The notes under the pieces are model-generated. The model was not told the DNA's origin and did not search any database. It worked only from the letters and a program-made list of their open reading frames with translations. The position numbers and the translations under genes were made by a program. Below, one piece after another: positions 11,147 through 22,359 of a DNA stretch of 64,000 nt (positions are counted from its first letter, which is position 1; the number at the start of each line of letters is the position of its first letter). The DNA is taken from positions 307,401 through 371,400 of the forward strand of contig JARUPY010000101.1 of NCBI GenBank assembly GCA_029817715.1, read 5' to 3'. The DNA comes from Melastoma dodecandrum (Eukaryota; Streptophyta; Magnoliopsida; Myrtales; Melastomataceae).

Positions 11147-11487
11147 ATGGATTCTACGTTCATAACCACCGCCATGAAGAAGGAATAGGGGTGTAGAACC
11201 TTCATAGCCGGGCGTTATATCTCGCCAGCTTGGATAACTTAAAGAAGACTATTCAGAAACGTTACAGTTGGGGAACAAAGAAGGACGATGACGTCGTCTT
11301 CCACCACCGTCGCCGAATGCTGTATCTTCTGGACAAGCAACCGAAGTACATGTCCTTGGTGGCTGGCTGGCATCTGCCATATTAGGTACGAGGACACCTG
11401 CGTCCAGTTGAAGCAGCTTTGGTCGGGGCGTTTGGACGTCGACGATGCGGGAATTCGGGGTGTCTGGCATCAACCTACTGGTGATTG
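11147..11487 (+). pseudogene. Collapsed DUF4220-DUF594 remnant
   Basis: Three pieces of the family lie almost end to end. They are an N-terminal start at ATG 11147 (MDSTFITTAM), a mid-exon-1 piece near 11205-11250 (RALYLASLDNLKKT, frame broken), and a DUF594 piece at 11320-11420 (MLYLLDKQPKYMSLVAG and DTCVQLK). More than 1.5 kb of the gene has been deleted between them. Not translatable as one protein. Confidence 0.65.
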
Positions 11488-11530
11488 AGATTCAGTTTAA
11501 GGTCAAGCTCGAGAAAACAACCAACTTTAA

Positions 11531-12478
11531 GCCGCAGCCTTGCAGAACCAATGGAACTCGTGGAATATCCGAGGTCTCATGATTCTTAGCCTTTGTATGC
11601 AGCTACTTCTCGCCATCGTTGCTCCAATTAGGCAGCGGACGTCCAACCGCTTCGCCATATTCGTCATCTGGTCTGCCTACTTACTTGCTTACTGGGCCGC
11701 AATGTTCGTATTCGGGCTGATCTCGAATGCCAGATGCCGGAACTTGAAAAATGATGACGTGCAAGTCCCCCCCGATCTCCTGGCATTCTGGGCAGGTTTC
11801 CTTCTGGTCCACCTGGGGGGTCCCGACACCATTACCGCCTTCTCCATGGAGGATAATGCCCTGTGGATGCGTCACCTCGTTGCCCTCACCGCCCAACTTT
11901 CTGTGTTTATGTACGTCTTCGTGAAGACGCTACCAAACAACAGGCTCTTGGTTCCCACGATCCTGATGCTCGTGGCTGGAGCGATAAACTACGGGGAGAG
12001 GACCCGGGCTCTGTATCTCGCGAGCCTGGAGAACCTGAAGAAAACTTTTGAGAAACCTATGGTACGGGAACGAAGCAATTGGGCCAACATCTTCCACACG
12101 ATACTCAAGGGCCTAGTTGTCGGTATCGTGCCAGATCTTCAGGAGCATATCCAAGGATATAAAATGAACAGAACATAACAAATCTATTTGCACATTATCT
12201 CCATAAGATTGATGGTATTGACGTTCAACAAATACGTTTATAAAAAAATATGACAGATTTCTTAACAAAGTCTTTATCTATAATGATTTTTTAGAAACTA
12301 ATACATAAAAAATTGGAACACGCAAAGATATAAACGGAGTTAGGGATTTTTCCACCTTTGTTGATAATTGGATAGGCTTATTTAATCTGGCACATTGCGA
12401 CCGAGATCTGAATCATTCATTGCAGAGTCAACTCCCACGTGTGGCTGATGAGCCAAGGCAGCGAGTTCGTCCCTGGTG
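11531..12478 (+). pseudogene. DUF4220 copy C, truncated after exon 1 half
   Basis: The reading frame from 11531 (LQNQWNSWNIRG) to the stop at 12178 is open for about 210 codons. It carries GLMILSLCMQLLLAI, FVFGLISNA, LLVHLGGPDTITAFSMEDNA, FVKTLPNNRLLVPTILM and NYGERTRALYLASLENL. The usual initiator ATG is absent (the homologous place is GCCGCAGCC), so a start would have to be an internal Met such as in GLMILS. After IVPDLQEH the sequence leaves the family. A deleted remnant of exon 2 appears at 12380-12478 (ATCTGGCACATTGCGACC joined directly to CATTGCAGAGTCAACTCCCA). C2 at 20 kb has the same structure, so the truncation predates the duplication. Confidence 0.75.
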
Positions 12479-12793
12479 TATAGCGTAGGGATCTGGTTTT
12501 CAAAGTACGAATGGAGTGAAAGATGGGTGATGATCTGAGGGATGGATAGGGAATATTTTAATCTTGACATCATATGCAGGTAAGATCCGATGCACAAACA
12601 CCAATCGCAGCTGTCAATCCTTCAGTAAAGCCGCGGCCAGATGAATGCAAGAAACCTTTGAAAGTAGTCTCCCCCCACCCAAGCGACAAGTTTTCAGTAA
12701 TTGGGAGCAAACCTGTGTGCTTTTAATCCACCTCGTCCACAGTGACCTGACAGAAAACCTTGGGTCTAATTTAGTAATGGCCAAAATACGAAC

Positions 12794-13407
12794 ATTCAAT
12801 GTATCAGCCCATTAAGATAAATAAAGGATTGAAGGACGGAACCAGTATTAAGCCTACGGAAAGTAAGACTACTATGTCTATGAGAAGGAAATGTTACTAA
12901 GTCCACGGAAGGTAAGACTGGCTGAGTCTGCCAGTCGACTCCCACGTCTACTAAGACAATAACAGAAAGTTTGGGCTCATTACACGGGAAGCTCATAAGT
13001 CCAGGGGTCTGTAAAAGTGGTTACAAGCCCATTATTATGCTAGTCCGTTCGGGAAAGTACTAAGTCTACGAAGGGTGAGTCTACGCAGGAGACACCAACG
13101 TCTACCGTGGCTAAAGAAGATCTTGACTCTGGAATTCCAGGGCATTCGTTGAGGAGACAACGTCCCCATAACTGGAGACGGTATTCTGGTGCAGAGAAAT
13201 CAGCCCTATTGGGAGCAATTACCTTTGAACCCCAATTGGGAGCAAACCTGTAAATTCAATGTATCAGCCCATTAAGATAAATAAAGGATTGAAGGACGGA
13301 ACCAGTATTAAGCCTACGGAAAGTAAGACTACTATGTCTATGAGAAGGAAATGTTACTAAGTCCACGGAAGGTAAGACTGGCTGAGTCTGCCAGTCGACT
13401 CCCACGT
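12794..13407. repeat. LTR-like segment with a 154-bp direct repeat
   Basis: Bases 12794-12947 and 13254-13407 read as the same 154 bp (ATTCAATGTATCAGCCCATT to GTCGACTCCCACGT). A third copy is at 21270-21423. The sequence between the two units matches the LTR-like segment at 21.42-21.65 kb up to about 13170. The second unit abuts the truncated exon 1 of copy D at 13408, so this repeat sits exactly at D's 5' breakpoint. Confidence 0.75.
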
Positions 13408-13414
13408 ATATTTC

Positions 13415-14442
13415 CGCCCAGTGTATGATCGCATATTTGGAAGGCATTGGTCGGGTAAAATGGCATATTTCAATATCTTGTCCCATTGCTTCAAACAGAG
13501 CACCCTAAAGAAAGCTGGGAAGAAAGGTAAAAAGTACATTCACTTTGTCTTCCACTACTCTCAGGTGCTCAAATTCCTTGTGTTCTGGTTTACCGATTGA
13601 TGCTTCTACAATGATAGCAGGTTTTATATGGAACAAGCTAGCTGGAGAGAGACACGTGTCCAGGGAAGACATTGATCTGTCGTTGTGGGACTATGTATAT
13701 GGGACTATGTATGCCAGGACATCCAGAAAATGGCTGTCTTGACAATGGGCGCGGCAAGATTGAGAGAATTATATGAAGCGAGGGGAGATCGGGCGCTCAA
13801 ACAACTTGGTTGTGACCAACTGATCCCATATATTGAGGACTTCCAGTTCGAGCATACGCTTTTGATCTGGCATATTGCTACCGAAATCTGCTTCAACTTG
13901 AGGGCAGGGGAAGATTACGTCTACAGTGAAGACATGGAGTAAGAAATTGTCAGATTACATGATGTACCTTCTGGTCATGCGACCAAAGTTGATGTCCGCA
14001 GTGGCTGGAATCAGCCATATTAGGTAGAGACACCTGTGTGGAGGTGAAGCTGCTCGGGAGGAAGAAGTTGGAGGATCCTACAACGCAGGGGTTCTGCGAG
14101 TTGATTCTTGGGGGATGTGCCGACATCATTGAACCCGACATCAAAGGGAACAATCATCCATTCTCAGTATTGGAGTCATGTGAGGTGGTTAAGCTACTAA
14201 GAAGAGAAAACGACAATATGTGGGAGGTCCTTCATATGGTGTGGGTGGAGCTGTTGTCGTACGCAGCCGGTCACTGCAGAGCAGACTCCCATGCCCGAGT
14301 GCTGAGTGAAGGCAGCGAATTCGTCACTGTTATATGGGCTTTGATGTCTTTCTGTGGCATCGGGGACCACTTCCCAGTAAATTCCCCTAGTCCTGATGGA
14401 ACCACCCCATGTTCAAACCCGCCAAGTGTGCCGAGTCTCTGA
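13415..14442 (+). pseudogene. DUF594 copy D, 5'-truncated
   Basis: Only the last ~35 codons of exon 1 survive (WSGKMAYFNILSHCFKQST, ending 13526). The intron is 13527-13620, and exon 2 starts at 13621 (GFIWNKLAGERHVSRED). Exon 2 has a short duplication around GGGACTATGTATAT (about 13686-13713), which shifts the frame. A 17-nt deletion after GACATGGAG (13939) and a 2-nt loss at ATTAGGTAGAGACACC (about 14020-14030) break it further. The C-terminus from 14038 is open: KLLGRKKLEDPTTQGFCELI, WVELLSYAAGHCRADSHARV, SEGSEFVTVIW, with stop at 14440. It corresponds to copy F in the duplicated block. Confidence 0.8.
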
Positions 14443-15560
14443 TTCTACGGGATGATCCACTGGGCCAGCAGGGTGACAGGAGCGCCACCAAGACCTTCAA
14501 TATTGTCGTCATTGTTCAAAGGTGTGTGATTCAGATCTTCAATATGTTGTCCCGTTGCTTCAAACAATTATGTTGCGATTTTCTTTTTCTTGTTAATGGA
14601 AAGGGGGAAATGTTCGCCGTATTAATATTGTAAATTTAAAATAATACAAGTTTTAGTACATAGAGTTCGAAAGCAAATTAATCTTCCTTCAGTTTCTCCT
14701 TAGCAACTATGATGACAATGGTGGTGGTGATCATGATGACGCGGCTGCGGTTAATCAGTGTTCTGTCCGCCAGCTTGGTTGCATAATGTCCTATTTCTAT
14801 TCCATGCTTCTTCTTATAAGTCTTCAGTTATCCGGAAAGGGTTGAGTATACACGAGATGGAGGGACTGTGAACTATTTTGTAAAGCACCGTCGGGGGAGG
14901 TCCGCGACCGCGTGTTTGTTGAAAGTGTATAAGACATAATGGTCACCCCTCTATTGCCAATTGATTTTGAAGAGGACTCCGCTAGGCTTGTATGCTGGGT
15001 TTCGGAGTGGGCCGGTTTGAGATTTTCTACGTATAAGGTCAAATAGTGTATTGTGTGCTTTCAACCTTCAAAAGAAGTTTAAGGGAAAAGGTGGCAGGAA
15101 GCAGTTCATTGGAGTATAGGAATTGATGAAGTTGACAGAAGCCAATCCATCAAGTTAGAAATGGGATTTGAGGAGCAAGGTGCAGATGGGCTTGGGTTAA
15201 TCGAGAAAGGAGAGGCCGAGCAACAAGAAGTTGGGCTACACAAAGGGGACGAAGCTCAGGAGATTCTCTAGCTTACGCCTTGATTACAAAAAACGAAAAC
15301 AGCATTAGGTGGGAGATGTGTGGTTAGAGTTGCCCGTCCAATGTGCCCAGTCATTGCAAAGTCGACTCCCACGCACGACTCTCTAGAGAAGGCAGCGACT
15401 ACATCACCCTCGCATGAATGTCGATGGCTCTCTGCGGCATGGGGCATCAACTAGTGAGATGGTCACAATAACTGGGTGTGGAATCTTGAAGTAGATGCTG
15501 CTTGATCTTCTTTTCGTATTCATCAAAGCTTATTTATAAATTGAAAGGAAACTTAAAAGT
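14443..15560 (+). repeat. Duplicated 3'-flank block of copy D (matches 25.17-26.45 kb)
   Basis: The flank continues in parallel with that of copy F. Shared words include CAAATTAATCTTCCTTCAG, TTTCTCCTTAGCAAC, AAGGGTTGAGTATAC, GTGTTTGTTG, AAGAAGTTTAAGGGAAAAG and CTTGAAGTAGATGCTGC. Inside it, at 15335-15452, is a decayed DUF594 C-terminal remnant (AGTCATTGCAAAGTCGACTC to CTCTGCGGCATGG) with a stop after ITLA. No gene otherwise. Confidence 0.65.
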
Positions 15561-16440
15561 AATTTTAAGATTTTCTTGGCTTCAAAAGTCAATTGTGTTT
15601 TATTTTATGGGTAACTGCAATGCAATTAAATAGATATTAAAATAATAAATAAATAAACATCAATCAAATGAAATAAATTGAGAAACACGATAATTTTTTT
15701 ATTCCCCTAATCATAATTTCCAAGTAATGGGGTATTATTATTTTATTTTATACATGCAAATAATTGTTTAATACCTATAAAGAAATAATAAAATAATTGT
15801 TTAATACCTCTTTGCATTGAACAAAGTAAAAGGTTGTCCCACTCATTTGGTATAGTACTAAACGACAATTCCTGAGCAGGCATGGGACTTCATAATATAT
15901 AAATGATTTGGTGCAAAGACGGTCCAAAATTGTTTTTTATCATGAAAAACCCTCTTTGCATTAAACAAAGATAAAGGTTGGTTGGTCCAACTCAATTGGG
16001 TATAATAAATACTAAACGACTATTTCTGAGCATGTCATTAATATATAAAGGCAAAAGCCAAATGTATGAATTCAGTCGTTGACCCTAAGAAAAATAATAG
16101 AAATGTTACCCCTGACTTTGTAAATCTTTTTTTAATTATCTTCCACCACTAAATGACGAATGTAGCTTGCTTGACTATCCTCGAAAGTGACTAGAAAGTG
16201 ATGGTACACCAACCATCACTTTCTAAGAATGAAAATAAATTGGTTCCTGACATTGAAAAACTTTTGAATTATCTTCCACCAAATTTTAGCATTCTTTACT
16301 AACCGACAATTTCTTTGTGGTTGGGGGACCATTACCCTCATCTCCCATTTTGTTCTAATACTTGTTATCCATTTTCTTCTTATTTTTCATTTCTACCATG
16401 AATCAATGATGAAGAATTAATTGCTCTCAAAGTATCGTAT
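15561..16440. other. AT-rich intergenic region
   Basis: No gene seen. Parts recur at 22.5-22.95 kb (GGTTGGTTGGTCCAACTCAA, TACTAAACGAC) and at 27.05-27.25 kb (ACCATTACCCTCATCTCCC, ATCCATTTTCTTCT). It is therefore old duplicated flank rather than unique sequence. Confidence 0.4.
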
Positions 16441-16445
16441 TGAGG

Positions 16446-16966
16446 AATTAATATGTCTTGCTGGTCACAATAAACTTGATATATCATTTGTAGTAAATTT
16501 ATTAGCTAGATATAGTTCTTGACTGACAAGGAGACATTGTAATTTTATTATACATATTTTTTTGGATATCTTCATTGAATGATAAACAAGAGATTACGAC
16601 ACCCTTTTACGCCTAAAGAGAAATTGATTGAATATGCATATGACCGATATTTATTGGATCCTCATAATAGTTATCCTCAGTAAGGTTATAGATTCACATG
16701 TGACGGTGCTACTATATCTTGAAGATTAATGAAGCAAACTAAAGTGTCGCATCTACTAATCATTATGAGATTATAGCAAATTCAAGAAGCAAGTAGAGAA
16801 TGTGTATGATAACAACATGTAATATATCATATTCGAGGGTGTGATAAAATTGAAAAAAATAAAATAAAATTGAGGCATTAATATGTCTTGCTGGTCACAG
16901 TAAACTTGATATATCATTTGTGCTAAATTTATTAGCTAGATATAGTTCTTGACCGAAAAGGAGATG
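16446..16966. repeat. Direct-repeat-flanked segment (about 90-bp terminal repeats)
   Basis: A block containing AATATGTCTTGCTGGTCACA, TTGATATATCATTTGT and TATAGTTCTTGAC occurs at about 16446-16536 and again at 16874-16966. It brackets about 340 bp. One bracket plus the inner part recurs at 58138-58545, with roughly 85-90 percent identity by eye. It could be a small non-autonomous element; no coding capacity. Confidence 0.55.
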
Positions 16967-16984
16967 GTTTGTGGGTTACTAAGC

Positions 16985-17125
16985 TGGAATTCCACTAGCA
17001 ACCGAAAAGGATGAAGCTGGGATTCCACCTGCAAAGTCGGTTGACGACGGCGTGTGGGTTAGTAAGCGGAGTTTCCACCTGCAATCGAAGAGGAGGAAGT
17101 TGGGATTCCACCTGCAAAGTCACCA
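16985..17125. repeat. GGATTCCACCTGCAA dimer repeat (first locus)
   Basis: Several copies of a form of GGATTCCACCTGCAA are spaced alternately about 34 and 48 bp, with CGGTTGACGACGGCGTGTGG between. The same unit order is found at 47980-48185. Nothing coding is recognised. Confidence 0.6.
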
Positions 17126-17144
17126 CTCACCTAATTAAATGTTT

Positions 17145-17460
17145 ATTTTTGGATTTTAAGTCAGTAAAAGTTACAAAACTAACTATACTACTTTCAAACA
17201 CTTTTACTAATTTAAACAGTGTTTTACTAAATATAACGAAAAATTAGTAAATTATTACTAATTTTTGTCAGATATTACAAATAAAATTTAGTACTTTTTA
17301 CTAAAAATGAACAATAAATTATTTGTAAAAAATTCTAAACAAAAAGTAGTAAATCATATGAAGAAAAACAAAACTTCTACTAAGAAAATTAGTAATCGTT
17401 TACAAAACTTGAACAGTAAATTTTTTGTAAAAGTTGCTAAAATTAGATAATCTCATTCCT
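17145..17460. repeat. AT-rich TTTACTAA-word repeat (pair with 54.3-54.8 kb)
   Basis: Dense in TTTACTAA and AATTAGTAA words. Blocks such as TTACTAATTTTTGTCAGATA and CAATAAATTATTTGT are shared with 54.34-54.78 kb in the same order. No ORF. It may be a non-autonomous transposon or satellite-like tract. Confidence 0.55.
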
Positions 17461-17609
17461 CTGGTCTGATCTTGTCAAAACAAATCAATCTAAAATTAAC
17501 CTTCTAGTAGGACAACTTATCCCAATTCTTTGGATTTCATTACTTTACAAATATCAGTAAGTAGGATGAATTCTCATCAAATAAAGAACAACCCTAAACC
17601 CTAAATAAA

Positions 17610-17896
17610 GGACAGCACTATCGAGATGAAAGCCGTCGGGAATTGCATGTGAAGATGGAGGACAAAAGTAGGACGATGGCATTAACTGAATTGTCCGAAA
17701 GACCAAGACTTCCCAATACTAATCTGTTTGATATCGATTGCGTTGATGGCGTATCCGAACAGCTATTTTATCAAACCCAAGGAAATGAGAAATATGCTTT
17801 GATTCGCATTAGCCTTCTGATATTTAAGGCAGTTCAGATCATTCATTTAATCCACCATCTCTCCATTGTCTTTGCTTTTCCTATCGGCTAAAGTCC
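17610..17896 (+). other. Conserved upstream leader of copy E
   Basis: Contains GTCGGGAATTGCATGTGAAG followed by ATGGAGGACAAAAGTAGG. The same pair is found upstream of copies A (about 4490-4530), B (about 8668) and G (about 42133-42170). Nearer the start is GGCAGTTCAGATCATTCATT, shared with 8960-8985 upstream of B. The ATG here opens an 80-codon frame, but the other copies are open for far fewer codons, so I treat it as leader or upstream ORF, not a gene. Confidence 0.45.
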
Positions 17897-19895
17897 ATGG
17901 ATTATTATACCTCCATCACCGCTGCCGTGCAAAACCGATGGAACTTGTAGAACGTCCGAGGTTTCATGATCCTTAGCCTCTGTATGCAGCTCATCCTCTC
18001 CATCGCTGCCCCTCTTAGGCAGAAGACGTCCAACCGTTTTGTGATATTCCTTGTCTGGTCTTCCTACTTAATGGCCGACTGGTCTATTCGGGCTGATCTC
18101 GAACTCCGGTAGCAGGAACTCAGGAAACAACGACGCATATGTCCCCCTGGACATCATGGCCTTATGGGCGGGTTCCTTCTGGTCCACCTGGGGGGTCCCG
18201 ACGCCATCACCGCATTCTCTTTGGAGGATAATGCCCTGTGGCTCCGTCACCTCGTCGGTCTCGTCGCCCAGCTTTCCGTGTTCCCGTACATTTTCATAAA
18301 GACGCTCCCAAACAACAGGCTACTGGTCCCCACGGTGCTGATATTCATGGCCGGTGTGATCAACTATGGGGAGAGGACCCGGGCGCTATATCTCGCGAGC
18401 TTGGAGAACCTTAAGACGAAGTCTACAGAGAAAACTACCGTGCCGACTCTTACGGAGGAGGCAGAAACCTTCCATCAGATAGCCGATGGCCTTGTCCACG
18501 ATATCATGCCGGATCTTCAGGAATATAACAAGAGCCGGGATTTGACCGTCAAATATAATCCTGAGGAGACATTTCAAAGCATCAAGAGCGAGATGAATGT
18601 CCTATATGAATTCCTCTACACGAAAGCAAAGGCGGCGACTTCCTCCTGGGGAATTTTGGCCCGCGGCATTAGCTATTACAGCACCCAGGTGGCTTTCATT
18701 TTGTTTTGCCTTGCCGATAAGCATGGTTTCCGTGGAGTCGACCTCGCAATCACATATGCACTCTTTGTGGGAGTTTTTGTTCTCCATGTAGCCAACACAA
18801 TGATGTTAGGCACAACTGCTTTACGGGGTTTCCATGGAAAGGGAGTTGTTCTGTTGGCCTTGGAACAGGGGATTTTTCCTCTTCTCCTAATAGTTGCATT
18901 TGGGATTGTTCTGGTAAAACTTAAACAATTCTCAGCTATCCACTACCTCTTCACTAGGAGGTGGTCTGAGAAAATGGGTTCTGTGAATATGTTGTCCCAA
19001 TGCTTCAAAGAGTGTGTGCCAAGAAGAGGATGTAAGCTAGGTAAAAGTAAAATTTGTCTTCGACTAATTGTGGCTCGAATTCCTCATGTTCTGGTTTATA
19101 GATCAATGCTTGTATGTTAAGCAGGTTTTATATGGAACAAACTGGTCGGAGAGAGACGCACGTCCAGGGAAGACTTTGATATCTTGCTATGGAACTCTGT
19201 ATGCAAGGATATTAAGGGAAAAGCAGCAGATTCCTTTGATGCGGCAAGAATGAGAAAATTATATAACGCGAGGGGGGATCGGGCACTTGAAGAAATCAAT
19301 TGCCGTGAATTGAAACATTACATAAGGGAATTCGAGAACGAGAATACCCTTTTAATCTGGCACATTGCTACCGAGATCTGTATCAACATCGAGGGAGCGG
19401 AAGATTATGTCGACCATTCTGATTGGAAGTGGAAGAAGAAATTAAGCAAGAAATTATCAGATTACCTGATGTATCTTCTTGTCAGGCAACCGAAGCTGAT
19501 GTCTGCGGTGGCTGGCATAAGCCAAATCAGGTACAAAGACACCTGTGTCGAGTTGAAGTTCCTAGGGAGAAGGTTTGGTTCTCCACCCATGCGAAAGTTT
19601 TGTGCATCAATAGTCCAGGAATACGCCAACATCACTGAATCCTCCATCGATGAGAACAATCATGTGCACTCAGTGCTGAAGGATTCGTGCGGCCTGGTAC
19701 AGCTAACTTCTACAAAGAGGAAAGGTCAATAGATGGGATGCCATTCATAAGGTGTGGATGGAGCTGCTGTCTTATGCAGCCGGTCATTCCAGAGTCGACT
19801 CGCACCTGCGACTGCTGAGTGAGGGCAGCGAGTTCCTCACATTTGTATGGATGTTGATGGCTTTCTGCGGCATCCGTGATCAGTTTCCCTGTTAA
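17897..19895 (+). pseudogene. DUF4220-DUF594 membrane protein, copy E (several lesions)
   Basis: The start ATG at 17897 gives MDYYTSITAAVQNRWNL, then TGG is changed to TAG (codon 18, near 17947). The 11-nt deletion of copy B is also present after ADW. From 18164 exon 1 is open: GFLLVHLGGPDAITAFSLED, NYGERTRALYLASLENLKTK, DIMPDLQEYNKSRD, GILARGISYYSTQVAFILFC. Exon 1 ends at 19040, the intron is 19041-19124, and exon 2 starts at 19125 (GFIWNKLVGERRTSRED). Exon 2 has LLIWHIATEICINIE and LSKKLSDYLMYLLVRQPKLM, then the same one-base frameshift as copy A near 19704 (stop at 19730). An extra T (QFPC) follows at the end. The 5' part pairs with B, but the DUF594 part reads identical to A over about 280 bp, so E is a mosaic. 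Confidence 0.85.
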
Positions 19896-20049
19896 GTAGA
19901 GATTTCACATTATCCAGGTGTGGAATCTTAGAAATTGCAGGCGCGGGGGGGGGGCGCGATATGATCCTCTTGTTGTGTTCAGTCAGACCAAACCACATCA
20001 TATTACATATTTTCCAAGAGGCTTGCTACATCTTATTTTCATACTTTTA

Positions 20050-20960
20050 ATGATCCTTAGCCTCTGTATGCAGCTACTTCTCGCCATTGTTGCTCAAATT
20101 AGGTAGCGGACGTCCAACCGCTTCATCATATTCGTCGTCTGGTCTGCCTACTTACTTGCTGATTGGGCTGCAATGTTCGTATTCGGGCTGATCTCGAATG
20201 CCGGATACCAGAACTTGAAAAACGATGACACGCAAGTCCCCCCGATCTCCTGGCATTCTGGGCAGCTTTCCTTCTGGTTGACCTAGGGGGTCCCGACACC
20301 ATTACCGCCTTCCCCATGGAGGATAATGCCTGTGGACGCGTCACCTCGTTGCCCTCACTGCCCAACTTTCTGTGTTTATGTACATCTTCGTGAAGACCCT
20401 ACCAAACAACAGGCTCTTGGTTCCCATGATCCTGATGTTCGTGGCTGGCGCGATAAACTACGGGGAGAGGACCCGGGCTCTGTATCTCGTGAGCCTGGAG
20501 AACCTAAAGAAAACTTTTGAGAAACCTATGGTACGGGAACGAAGCAATTGGGCCAACATCTTCCACACGATACTCAAGGGCCTAGTTGTCGGTACCGTGC
20601 CAGATCTTCAGGAGCATATCCAAGGATATAAAATGAACAGAACATAACAAATCTATTTGCACATTATCTCCGTAAGTGCGGTGGTATTGACGTTCAACAA
20701 ATACGTTTATAAGAAAATGTGATAGATTTATTAACAAAGTCTTTATCTAGGATGGCTTTTTTAGAAACTAATACGTAAAAAATTGGAACACACAAACTTG
20801 AAGATATAAACAGAGATAGGGATTTTTCACCTTTGTCGATAATTGGATAGGTTTATTTAATCTGTCACATTGCGACCGAAATCTGAATCAACGTTGCAGA
20901 GTCAACTCCCACCTGTGGCGGATGAGCCAAGGCTGCGAGTTCGTCCCTGGTGTATAGCAT
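20050..20960 (+). pseudogene. DUF4220 copy C2, duplicate of C with more lesions
   Basis: It begins inside the family at ATGATCCTTAGCCTCTG, lacking the N-terminal codons. Compared with copy C it has CAG changed to TAG (at AATTAGGTAGCGG, about 20104) and single-base losses at GTCCCCCCGATC and GATAATGCCTGTGG. The last ~90 codons are open (FVKTLPNNRLLVPMILMF to the stop at 20645). The same premature end as C (MNRT) and the same shrunken exon 2 remnant follow at 20855-20960. Flanks on both sides also match those of C. Confidence 0.8.
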
Positions 20961-21269
20961 AGGGATATGGGTTTCGAAGTACGAATGGAGTGAAAAATGG
21001 GTAATGATCTGAGGGATGGATAGAGAATATTTTAATCTTGACATCACATGCTGGTAAGATTCCTATGCACAAACACCAATCTCAGCTGTCAATCCTTCAG
21101 TAAAGCCGTGGCCAGATGAATGCAAGAAACCTTTGAAAGTAGTCTTCCCACACACAAGCGACAAGTTTTCAGTAATTGGGAGCAAAGCTGTGTGCTTTTA
21201 AACCACCTCGTCCACAGTGACCTGACAGAAAATTTTGCGTCTAATTTAGTAATTGGCCAAAATACATAA

Positions 21270-22060
21270 ATTCAATGTATCAGCCCATTAAGATAAATAA
21301 AGGATTGAAGGACGGAACCAGTATTAAGCCTACGGAAAGTAAGACTACTATGTCTATGAGAAGGAAATGTTACTAAGTCCACGGAAGGTAAGACTGGCTG
21401 AGTCTGCCAGTCGACTCCCACGTCTACTAAGACAATAACAGAAAGTTTGGGCTCATTATACGGAAAGACATAAGTCTAGGGGTCTGTAAGAGTGTTTGCA
21501 AGCTTACCATTATGCTAATCCGCTAGGGAAAGTATTAAGTCTACGAAGGGTGAGTCCACGCAGGAGACACCAACGTCTAACGTGGCTAAAGAAGATCTTG
21601 ACTCCGAGATTCCAGGGGATTCGTTGAGGAGACAACGTCCCCATAACTGAAGATGGTACTCTGGTGCAGAGAAATCAGGGAAGCGTGGCTCATACCTTGG
21701 CGTATCAGATTCAGTATAAAAGGGAAGAAGATCCGGGACAACAATCATCTAAGGTCAAAAAGTGCATTAATTGTTTGATAGCCCTCAGTTCACAGCTTTC
21801 CAGCGTCCTGTTCCCAACCTACGTCCAAACTATTCCACCACCAGGGTGAGCTCATAGGGCCCTTGGTTTCCACAATCGCATCTACCTTCGTCTACACCCC
21901 GTCTATTACTTCACCAAAGCTTAGTTTCCACCGTACTAGTATGCAAGTTCACGGCGTCGGTAGCAACTCTACAGCGACTTCATCATCCAACTTTCATTTT
22001 TTTTGCTTTTCCATGGCTGTAAGCATTTTCATTTGATTGTAAGACATCATTTGACATTGT
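21270..22060 (+). repeat. LTR-like repeat (duplicate of 12.8-13.2 kb; family of 3.3-4.2 kb)
   Basis: It starts with the 154-bp unit (21270-21423), carries the TATA box TATAAAAGGG at 21715-21724, and ends near ATGGCTGTAAGCATTTTC and TTGTAAGACATCATTTG. These last words are shared with 4.13-4.17 kb. Termini and target duplications could not be fixed. No internal retroelement genes adjoin it. Confidence 0.5.
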
Positions 22061-22359
22061 TTGTTAATATAATTCATCTGCTATTCATTACCGGCGACCA
22101 CATCCGAAACCTTATAAGTGTTTGTGTCAAATATTTCCAACGCGCTCCGTTTTCGACGGAACACGTTTTTGGCGATCATAGAGGGAGACAAAGAAATTGA
22201 CCATTTAAAATGGTAAGAAATACCATGAGCTCAAACCAGCAGGATCCCCCCTCCTCCATGTGACGGAGAAAATCAGGGTTTGACGGAAATGCTTGTTGAG
22301 GGAAATACGGCACCAGGAAGCCAAGTTGTGACTTCTTAGCCCCTCTGCAATTGCGGCTG

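Noticed and set aside
11540..12178. Copy C as a functional short DUF4220 gene
   Set aside because: It lacks the family start codon, ends early in non-family sequence, and has a shrunken exon 2 remnant downstream; the partner C2 is clearly broken.
17643..17891. An 82-codon gene upstream of copy E
   Set aside because: The open frame is not kept in the related leaders at 4.5, 8.7 and 42.1 kb, so it is more likely leader sequence.
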